This document shows, in pieces, positions 34,543 to 46,500 of a stretch of 64,000 bases of DNA. How positions within the stretch are numbered: the stretch's first letter is position 1; every line of letters starts with the position of its first letter. The stretch is from positions 4,517,001 through 4,581,000 of the forward strand of contig NZ_CP119677.1 of NCBI RefSeq assembly GCF_029318685.1, written 5' to 3'. This DNA is from Ruminiclostridium papyrosolvens DSM 2782. Its GTDB lineage: Bacteria > Bacillota > Clostridia > Acetivibrionales > DSM-1351. Made by a program: the position numbers and the translations under genes. The notes below the pieces were generated by a model. It was not told the DNA's origin, ran no database searches, and saw only the letters and a program-made list of their open reading frames with translations.

Positions 34543-37500
34543 TTATTGAACTTTCTTTCCTCTCATAGACGAGGTTCTTCCTGTTTTACTGCTCATATGT
34601 GAGTCCTGAAGTTCTTTAAACCAATAACTTTTTCTGTTGAAAGGGTATGCAGGCAGAGGAATCTTTCTGCCTTTTTTATTAGCATATATTTTGCACCAGT
34701 TTATCTTGCTGCCCAGAGCATACAACTGGCCTAACACATCAGTTACTGTCTCCAAATAATTTTTAGAAGGCTGCAGTGATGATAAAAGTATTTTATCTTT
34801 TTTATCTATAAAAATATTTTTACACAGATTTACAAGAGTTTGTCTTCCGGATATCTCTACAAACACCTTGTACCCTTGTTCTTCAAGTAATTCTATACTG
34901 TCCATAAATTTCACAGGGTTAAGCAAATGTTCAACCAAGTATTCGGGATTAAAAGTTTTATCCTTAAATATATCAGCACTTACATTAGATACAATTGGTA
35001 TAACAGGTTTAAAATATTGAATTTTGCTTGCTAATGCTCTGAATTCATTAACAATAGGCTCCATTAAAGGCGAATGGAATGCATTTGAAACCGCTAACTT
35101 TTGCGAATTTATATTATTTTCAGATAATTTTTTAATTACTTGTCGTGCAATTTCCTTGTCACCTGAAATAACAATATTATTTGGTGAATTTATGGCTGCA
35201 ATGCGTATCTTATCAGAAGGATAATCCTTTATGTATGCTTTAATAACCTCTAAATTTGCAAATACGGCATACATCTCTCCCTCTGCAGCGACTTCACTCA
35301 TAAGCCTTCCTCTTTCGGCAATAAGCTTAATACCATCTTGTAATGAGAAAACTCCTGCAACAACAGCAGCAATATACTCACCTACACTGTGGCCTAATAC
35401 AATGTCAGGTCTTATACCCCATTCCATCCATAAGCAGGTCAGGGCATATCCAAAAGAGAATATAACCGGCTGGGCTATGTTAGTCTGATTAAGAAGCTCT
35501 TCACTACATTTATCCGAGTACAACAAATCCGTAAGCTTATATTTAATATACGGTAATAGTAATTCCTCACACTTTTCAAGGGCTTCCCTGAATATCGGTT
35601 CATTTAGATAAAGAGTATAACCCGCACCCTTATATTGAGAACCTTGACCTGTGTACATAAAAACTACAGGCTGATGTTTTTTATCACTATTTTCACTCTT
35701 CCAGACTCCTTGCATATTATCTGAAAAATCGCTTTCTATAACACTTTCCAGCTTATTAAGCAGTTCGTCTCTACTATTGCATTTAACAGCAAGTCTATTA
35801 TTCATGTGCTGTCTTCCTGTAGAAAGGGTATAACATAAATCATAAATGTTTAAATCATTATTTTTCTTGATATGTGAGTAAATATCTCCTAAATATTTTT
35901 TTAACATGCTCTGATTCTTACCTGATAAAGTCAAAAGTGATAATGCTGAATCAGGCTCTTTACATACATCAGCACTTATTTTCGGTGCCTCTTCAAGTAA
36001 TATATGAGAGTTAGTTCCACCGAAGCCAAAGGAGCTTATTCCCGCCCTTCTAGGAGCACCATCGCAAGACTCCCATTTATTAAGAGCAGCATTTACATAT
36101 ACAGGTGATTCAATAAAATTAATTTTCTTACTTGCCCTTTTAAAGTTGACACTAGGTGGTATATATCCATGTTTCATGGCCAATATTACCTTTATAATTC
36201 CGGCTATCCCTGCCGCTGATTCTGCATGTCCTATATTGCTTTTTATTGACCCTACAGCACAGAAAGACTTTTTATTTGTATATTTCTTAAAGGCTTCGGT
36301 AATTCCCCTTATTTCAATAGGATCTCCTAAAGAGGTAGCTGTTCCATGTGCCTCTATATAACTTATAGTTTCAGGATTTATGCCACCCTTATTCCAGGTA
36401 TCACATAAAAGCTCTGTCTGAGATACAGCATTAGGCACTGTTAATCCGTTAGATCTTCCGTCCTGATTAACCCCGGTAGCTTTAATAACAGCATGTATAT
36501 GGTCACCATCCCTCAGAGCATCCTCTAAGGGTTTCAACATTATTGCCCCTGCACATTCAGCTCTTACATATCCATTTGCTGAATCATCAAAGGTTTTGCA
36601 ATGGTGGTCTGCTGAAAGCATTCCGGCTTTTTCAAATATTGCCTGACTATCATAATCCAGTAGTAAATTTACCCCTCCTGCTATAGCAATATTACTCTCT
36701 CCTGAGTATATGCTTTGACAAGCTAAGTGAATAGCTACAAGAGAAGAAGAACATGCTGTATCAACGGAAATACTGGGCCCTTTTAAATTAAATGTATGAG
36801 ATATTCTGTTAGCAATAATGGAAGGAGCATTTCCCGTTCCCATATAAGGACTGAATGATTTTCCTTCACTTATTAGAACAGAATAGTCTTTACTGCTTGT
36901 ACCTACAAATACCCCTGTCTTTCTATCAGATAATTCCTGGCTGTTATATCCGGAGTGTTCAAGAGTTTCCCAAACCACCTCCAGCATAAGTCTTTGCTGA
37001 GGGTCCATACATTCAGCCTCTTTACCTGATATGTTAAAAAGTAACGGGTCAAACATATGTACATTTCCTATATAGCCTGAAAATACATTTTTTAATGTAT
37101 CATTCTTTTCAGCACCCCCATAAACATATCTCTCTTCCGGCAGTTGGGAAATTCCATCAAACCCTTCCTTCAGCTTGTTCCAAAGCATTTCCGGGCTATC
37201 ACACTTAGGAAACCTTCCTGAATATCCAATTATGGCTATATCACTGCTATTTTTATTTATTAATTTAAGTGGTGTAGTTTCACTTCTTAATGTATCTTCC
37301 GTAGTATTTATTATTGGAGAAATATACTGCTCCACAACAGGCTCTGACTCTTCTGTTCCTGCAAAATATGTCTGGAATTGTTCATTATACTCTTCCGCAA
37401 GATATTTAGAAAAATCTCTTATGGAAGAAAAATCAAACAGAAGTGTTGGGTCAAGCTGTGTCCCAATTTTTTGCTCATATACCTGTAAGGTAGATACAGC

Positions 37501-40500
37501 AAAAATCGAATCAAATCCATAATCCATAAGGCTGGAATCAATATCTATCTGATCAGCTTTAAATTTTAATTTTTCTATTAATTGCTCAACAAATATGCTT
37601 GATATTTTATCTGCCAGACCCTCTGTTGAATAGCTGTAAACCTTAATAGTTTTGCTGTTATCCGAATTTTCGGTTTTTACTAAGCTCTCTTCAGCTTTCT
37701 CTGAGTTTTCTTCGCCGGCTATGTATCTATCTTCATTGAAGCAATAGGGTGGTAATTCTGAGACTCTTCTTTCATCTTCTGCAAAAATCTTAAACCATTG
37801 TATTTTTTCGTCTAAAAGATAGGCCTTCTCCAATTCCTTTAATATTGAAACGCGTTCATCTGCAGTAAGGTTTTCTTCTAACTTTTGTCCCCAAACCTTT
37901 GAAGACCTTACTGCATAGTTAGATTTTATTATGGAATACCCATATTCATTATCAGTTTTAAAATTTTCTTGAGACAATATATACTCCAATTTTCTAATAA
38001 CTTCGTCTCTATTCTGTGCAATGAATACTATACGATTAGAAAAATGTTTTCTTCTTGCTGTCAAGGTATAGCTTATACTGGCAAGATTTATTTCTTTATT
38101 CTTTTTTATATAAGCACAGAGCCTTTTAATATTGTTACGCAAAGAAAGCTGATTTGTAGCAGAAACCGTAAATATACAATGTTTCTCACTGGCGTCTGAT
38201 ACCCTTGCTATGCTTGGAGCTTCCTGAATTACAGCATGGGAATTAGTGCCTCCAAATCCAAATGAACTAACACCTGCAATTCTCTTACCGTTTTCACACT
38301 TCCATGGCTTTACTTCATCAGCAATGTAAAATGGAGAATCTATTAAAGGTATATGTGCATTGAGCTTTTTGAAGTTCAAGGTTGGTAATATTACTTTATA
38401 CTTTAATGCTAATATTACTTTAATTATTGAAGCTATACCTGAAGCGGCTTCTAAGTGTCCTATATTTGTCTTCACCGAACCTATGGCACAAAAAGACTTT
38501 CTATCAGTAAAACTATTAAACACAGATGTCAAAGCCCTTATTTCAATAGGATCACCCAACGGCGTACCCGTTCCATGAGCTTCTATATAAGTAATGTTTT
38601 CCGCATTAACCTTTGATAGCTTTAGTGCCTTCTTTATTACCAGCTCCTGTGATATAGCATTTGGTGCTGTTAATCCGTTTGTATGTCCATCCTGGTTGAC
38701 TGAGCTTCCTTTTATTACTGCCAGTATATTGTCCTTATCTTCCTTTGCTTTTTTCATGGGCTTCAGTACTACAACTCCGCAGCCTTCTCCACGGACATAT
38801 CCGTTGGCTGAACTGTCAAAAGTTTTACAGCGTCCATCTGCAGACAACATGCCAGCTTCATTAAATACTTTAGTAGTATTTGTTGTAAGTATTAAACTTA
38901 CCCCTCCGGCAATAGCCATGTCACAATTTCCCTGTCGTATATTTGCGCAGGCCGTATCGAGGGATACAAGGGAAGATGAACAGGCTGTGTCAATAGCCAT
39001 GCTCGGCCCTTTAAGGTCAAAGAAATAGGATATTCTGTTAGCGGTAATAGATAATGCATTCCCTGTTCCTACTTGTGAATGGTGTTCACCTACCAGCAAT
39101 TGATATTCATTTGTACTCACTCCGATAAAAACTCCTGTATCTGAACCCTGAATTTTATCAGAATATCCGGATACTTCAACTGCCTCCCATACAACCTTGA
39201 GCATAGTTCTTTGCTGTGGGTCCATTAATTCTGCTTCTTTGGGAGTTATATTAAAGAATTGAGGATCAAAGGAGTAAATATCCTCCAAATATCCGCCTAA
39301 TGGCTTGTTGTTGTCTTGCTTCTGCACTTTAGTTAATGCTCTGTCCCAGGGGAATTCATTAATTGCACTTTCTCCCTTTGTTAAAAAATCCAAGAAATCA
39401 TTTTCTTCATCTGTTCCCGGAAGTCTATAGGACATGCCAATTATAGCTATGTCCGTTTCTTCAAACTCTTCTTCTGCTGTATCGGTAATTAAGGTCTCAG
39501 TAGCAATTTCATCAATAAAAGTTCTTTCATTTTCCACACTGCTTGCACTACAAGCTACTAAGCCTTTATCAATAATTTCATCCAAATAGTTTGCAGCTAA
39601 AAAATTAGATAAACGTTCAATATTGGGATAATCATAAATGAAGGTAGGGTTTAAAGGAGTATCCAGCAGGTCTTCTATTTTTCTGATTATCTCTACACCA
39701 AGTATGGAATCTATTCCCAGTTCCACAAAGCTTGTTGTTATGTCTATACTTTCCTTGTTGTAATCCAAAGCAGCACATAAAAAGTCAGCTATTTTATTAA
39801 TAAAATAATCTTCTGCTTCTTGTTTATAATCTTTTCCATCATTATCTTTTTGTGAAGTTATATACTGGGATAAATCTGCTATTATAACCTGCCCATTCTC
39901 TCTAGTAAGACTGTATTCCATTGCCTCCATGGCAGCAGCATTTTTTATAGTCTTAACTCCTCTTGATTTTTGGGCATTTATAAATTTAACTCCCATACCT
40001 ATCTGTTCCCATAGTGTCCAATTTAATGAAACAGCGGTTTTACCCGAAGCTCTCCTTCTATGTGCAAGAGCATCTATATATGAATTTCCTGCTGCATAAT
40101 CAGATTGCCCCATATTTCCTGTAATTGCAGCTACAGAAGAATACATCGCAAAGAAATCAAGGTTATCATTTTCCGTAACCTTATCCAGCAGCTCTGCACC
40201 TATCACTTTTGGTGCCAGTACTTCAACCATATCGTCCCAAGTCTTTAAACTTATAAGCTTGTCCTTTATTATTCCTGCCATATGGAATATTCCATTTATT
40301 TTGCCATATTTTCTTCTTATAGAGTCAATGCAGTCTTTTAATTGAGCTTCATTCGTAATATCGCATTGTAAAACTTCCACTTCACTATCTAAAGCTTCAA
40401 TAGCTTTAATTCTTTTATAATCCTTATGATTTTCATTTTGGTTTTCAATAATAGAGTTCCAGTCTTTTTTATCGGGGAAAGCAGTTCTTGATAGTAATAT

Positions 40501-43500
40501 CAGTTTTGCATTATAATTTTCTGCTAAATATTTGCTTGTTTCTAAGGCTATTTCACCAAGTCCTCCCGTTATAACATATACTCCCTGTTCAAGGAATTTT
40601 GAAGGTGTCTGAGCCACTTCAGACTTTAACTGATATATTTCTGATATGTATCTTTTGCCACCATTATAAAGAACATATTTGTCCGCGCCTAAACAAATTT
40701 CCCTTGCAATACTTTCACTATTCCCCTCTTCATTTAACTGACCACAATCAAAATCAATGCATCTTACATTAAGACTTTCATTTTCTATGTCCATAACCTT
40801 TGAAAAAGCCCAGACAGAAGCATTTTTAGGATTTATTTCAGCTTTTTTCTCTTCAATATATACAGCGTCACCGGTTAAAGTAATAAACTCCAGTTTCTGC
40901 CGTCTATTAGTGCTGCCTAAGCTTTTAGCAAGATAAAACAAATTTCTTAGGGTGGCTCCTTCTTCCCTGTAAAAACATTCAATAGAATTTATTTTTGCTT
41001 TTGCATTATCATAGGCAGTACTGTATATAATGCCTCTTATACTTGAATGCATATCTTTAATGCTTGAAATCTCTTGCTCAATATCCTTAACTTCTGAAAT
41101 AATAATGGCTTCCTGTCCATAACCGGCTAACTTTTCTTTTAGTATATTTGTAAACCTGTTATTGTCGGAAAATATAAGCCACTTTCCTGACTTGTCCATT
41201 TTGATATCATTATTGTTCAGATTTACATTAATCCATCTCACTTCATTCAGATAATTCATAACTTCACTTGACACATTTACATTTTTCCCATTCTGAAGAG
41301 TGAGCTGCTTTTTCTTTACAGTGAAGCCTTCTATAGAAATTATTTTTTTGCCATAAGTGTCATATATATCAATATCACACTTTATATTTGAAGCTGCTTT
41401 TGATATATCTTCTTTTATTTCTCCATGACATATGTATTTTGAGGTATTTAATTTTTCATAAATCAGTATGTTTTCATAGTAAAAAGGTAAATAGGCTGTT
41501 GAGTTATCAACTCCATTATTCATTGAAGCTGCAATTATAGATTGCAATGCCCCATCTAGCATTCCTTGATGGACATAGAAATATCCCAGTTCAGATTGCT
41601 CCTTGAGACTTAAGTGGGATACAAATTGCTTACTATTAATCCGAATAGAGTCTATACACATAAAGGATTTACCATAATTCATGCCAATAGATTTATAAGC
41701 TTCATATATGTCTATGGAATCAATAATATTTCCATCAATTAAGTTGAAATTATTTTTATCAATGTTCTGAGAAACTTGCTTTTCAAAGCTTACCCTTCCT
41801 GTGACACACTCTATTTGTCTTTCTCCCGTTGTTTCAGAATTGCTTTTACAAATAGTAAACAGACCCTCATCACTATTCTTTTTACACTCGATTATTACCT
41901 CACCACTATTAAACTGCTCATATGTAATAGTATTCAATACAGTTACGTTTTGTATTTTTGCAGGCACAGATCCAGTGAACTTCTGCATTACGAACATTAC
42001 AATATCTATATAGCCTGTTCCGGGCATAATCCTATTGTTTAGTACTTTATGTTCATTCATAAGTTTTTCGAGAACTGCGTTAAGCTTAATATTATAAATT
42101 GAATGCTGATAATCTCCACTTATTAAACTTATTTCATAAACCTCTTTTACCGCCGAAGCAGGAGCTATCATACTGCTTTGCTTCCAGAAGCTATTTCTAC
42201 TAAAAGGATAGAGCGGTAATTCTGCCTTTCTGGTACTATATTGCTGGTATATACCTGACCATTCTAAATCAACACCTAAGGAATATAGCTTTGATATAAT
42301 AAAGGTAAACAAATTACAGTCTTTATTTATAAAGCTGTTTATTGGTAATAAACTCTTTTCTTCGTTTATCTGCTCTGTTGATTTATATCCCAGATAAAGT
42401 TTATAGTCAGCTTGTTGGTCTGAATCCCCGTCCAATGACTCTTTTATTTCTTTAAAATAGTCATCTTCCTCTGTTACACCCTTTAATATTAATTCAATAG
42501 CCTTTTCAACTTCCATATAACCAGTCAGGCATGCTACTGTGTAAACTCCTTTATCGGTATACTCCATACTAATAGGTGCCAAGCCCGCATGTTCAAGCAT
42601 TTTGCCTAGGGAGTACTCAAAGAGAAACCCGGTAATGCCTTTAATTTTTTCATCTTCATTGACCTGCTTTTTAAATAAATCTTTTTGTTTTATCAATTGT
42701 AAGAAGTTTATGCCTTTTTTACACAAAATACTATCGAATTTATCCAGTATGGTCTTATACTGCTCTTCACTTTGATATAATTCTTCAATTGTTTCAGCGC
42801 AGGTTTCTAAATTCACTTGCCCGCTAAAATGATAAGTAACCTTTATATTTTTATTATTATTTTCACCATAAAAGAATAATTCTTTTTCCTTCACAGACTC
42901 TGTTTCAAAAGCGTCCAGTGCTGTTATCACTTTGTCAACGGAATCAGCATTTATTGCAAGACGATATTCAAAATGTCCTCTTCCTGTATTAGTGGTGTAG
43001 CAAACATCCTGAAATTCCGCTGTATTATCCTCTAATAACATATTCTTGTATGAAGCTGCAAGCTTTTTTAAGCCGTTTTTATTTTTAGCGGATATTGTAA
43101 TAACGTTATATTTTCTTAGTTTTCTCTCTTCCTGCATTTTGTTTACAGGATATTCTTCTACTATAATATGAGCATTGGAGCCTCCCATACCAAATGAGCT
43201 TATACCCGCTCTTTTAGGGCCTTGGCACTTCCATTCCTTTAGCTTATCATTAATGTAGAATGGAGAATTTATAATATCAATAAATGGATTTAACTTATTA
43301 AAATGAATAGTTGGAGGAAGCTTTCCGTGTTTCATTGCTAAAACAACTTTTATTATTCCTGAAACTCCGGCTGCTGATTCCAAATGTCCGATATTGGATT
43401 TTAACGAGCCTATAGCACAGTATCCCTTTCTCTCTGTATCTTTGCTATATGCAGCATCTAGTCCTCGTATTTCTACCGGATCTCCTAACACAGTGCCTGT

Positions 43501-46500
43501 ACCATGTGCTTCTATGTAAGAAATATCGTCAGGCTTCAATCCCGCATCCTTCATAGCAGACGTTATAACCATTTCCTGAGCCTTTGAGTTAGGTGCCGAT
43601 AAATTGTTTGCTCTTCCTCCGTGATTTATTGCCGAGCCTTTTATTACTGCATATATATTATCTGAATCCTCTAAGGCTTTCTTTAGAGATTTTAGTAATA
43701 ATACTCCGCAGCCTTCCCCGGGAACATATCCATTAGCTTCTTTATCAAAAGCCTTGCAAGACCCATCAGGAGAAAAAGCCTGAAGCTTGCTTCCGCTCAG
43801 ATAATATATAGGGCTGAAGACTGCCATTACTCCCCCTGCTAATGCTTGATCACACTCTCCATTCTGAATACTTCTGCAAGCCAAATGAATGGCAACAAGT
43901 GACGATGAACATTGAGTGTTTACAACCAATGACGGTCCATTGAAATTCATAAAATATGATACACGGTTTGCTATTATCGCCTCATGGTTACCCAGAGGTG
44001 TAAAAGTATTAATGTAAGGAATGTCTTCTTTATATTGAGTATGTGCTACTCCTACAAATACTCCTGTATTACTTTCATAGAGTCTGTTACCTCCGTAGCC
44101 CCCGGCTTCCAATGCATGATATGCTTCCTGTATAAATAATCTCTGCTGAGGGTCCATGTCCTTAGCTTCTTTAGGTGATATACTAAAAAACTCAGCATCA
44201 AACATGTCAACGTTTTCTAAAAGTCCTGATTTTTTCAAGTATGTCTTCTTATCTGCATTACGGTTACTATCATAATATTTATCTAAGTCTAATCTGAAAG
44301 CAGGTATATCACTTACACAATCTAATCCTTGGGAAAGATTACTCCAGAAGGTATTTAATTCTTCTGCTTTTGGAAACTGCCCTGACATTCCTATTATGGC
44401 TATGTCATCGTCTAAGCATTTTTCAACTTTTGCTTCTTTATGCTTAAATTTTTCTTTATTATTCGTATCACTTTCAGGTACATCTTCCATTGATGGAGTT
44501 GTTATATTATCAACACTATTAAAATACCTTAGAACATTTTCTTTATATTCCTTTAATATAAAATCAGACATAGCATCTATACTGTTATATTCAAAAAATG
44601 CTGAAGGATAGAAAACCACATCAAGTCGTTTTTCAATCTCTGAACCAGTATAAATTAAAGAATTAGAATCTAGTCCCATACTCATAAAAGTGTTATAAAC
44701 ACTCAATTGACCTGATATAGGTTTTGAAGCTCCTGCAATTATATCCAGAAGCAAATGATTCACTTTCTCTTTTAATTTATATTCCTTTTTGGGTTTAATT
44801 GCGGGGACTTCTTCGGGCTTTATCTCAAAAGCTTTATTTTCAACAACCTGCTGATTCTGCCAGTATTTCTTACCATTGAAAGGGTATAGCGGAAGAGCAA
44901 TTCTCTTCCTTTTATAGCCCTTATCGTAAGCCTCATAGTTAATGCTTATTCCCTTTATGTATAATTGGGTCATTGCTTCCTGAAAACTGCGCCAATCTGA
45001 ACTTCCCCTTTTCAAGGTGGATAGTATTAGCAAATCTTCTCTGGTTACTATTTTTTTTGCCATGTTGCATAAGGTGTTTGTTGCACCTATCTCCAGCATA
45101 ATTCCAATATTACTCTCTTCACAGCTCTTAACCGACGAATAAAAATCTACCGGCTCCATTACATGTCTTAGCCAGTACTCTTTTCCTAATGTTTCTTCAT
45201 CTGCCTTCTGCCCTGTTACTCCGCTTATTATGGTTATCTTACTTTCATGGAAGTCTACCTCATCCAGAATTCTTTCGTAATCCTTTAACATAGGCTCAAT
45301 CATAGGTGAATGGAAACCGTGGGACACAGAGAGTTCTGTTGCTCTTATGTTTTCTGTCTCTGCTTTGGTCATTAATTCTTTTACTATATCTTTATCCCCG
45401 GAAATAACCGTATTTAAATATCCGTTTTTTGCTCCTATGGATACTAGTTTCTGTTTTTCTGTGTTCAGCCCATTTATTAGGTTTTCAGCCTTTTCCAAGC
45501 TGCACATAAGGGCAGCCATTGCCCCTCTTCGGCATTTTTCCTGCATTAACCTTCCGCGCCATGAGATTAATTTTAGTCCGTCTTCCAGACTGAATATTCC
45601 TGCTATGCAAGCTGCTACATACTCTCCAACGCTGTGTCCCATTACCACCGCCGGTTTTACGCCACAGGCCATCCACATTTTTGCAAGTGCATAGTTAATG
45701 GCAAAGGTTATAGGCTGAGTTACTGAAGTTTCCTTCATTTCCTCCCCATTGGACTGATAAATCATTTCAATCAGTGATTTACCAATATAGTTTCTTAGCA
45801 GCTCATCGCATTTCTTTAATTCAGCTCTGAATATGGGCTGATTTTCATAAAGTTCCAAAGCCATTCCAGAATACTGAGCTCCCTGTCCCGTAAACATAAA
45901 TGCAACTTTATGGGATGCAGCTAAGCCGTCTCCTGTCAGCACCTCCATACTTCCAAGCTTTTGAGAAAGTTCAGAAGTACTTGAACACAGTACCGCTAAG
46001 CGGTTTTTGAAGCTGGTTCGGCTTGTTCCGGCAGTAAAACATATATCCCCAAGCTTGAGCTGAGTGTTCTTTGATAAATATACCGAATAATTTTCAGCTA
46101 ATTTTTTTAGAGCCTCTTGGGATTTTGCCGACAAAAGAAACAGCTGCTCCTTCCTGTCTTCAAATTCTTCTGTAGACTTTACTTGGGCAGGGGCTTCTTC
46201 CAATATCATATGGCAATTTGTACCGCCGAAGCCAAAGGAGCTTATTCCTGCCCTTCTTACCCCGCCTACGGGGTTCCAATCTGACAAATATGCCGCAGGA
46301 TAGAATGGTGAATCTACGAAATTTATTCTTGGATTGGGCATTTCTATATTTAAAGTAGGTGGTATTTTCTTGTTATACAAAGACAGGACAACTTTAATGA
46401 TACTTGCTATTCCTGCCGCAGTGTCAAGATGCCCTATATTAGGCTTAACAGTTCCTAATGCACAGAATGATTTATTGTCTGTATACTTTTTGAAAGCTTT

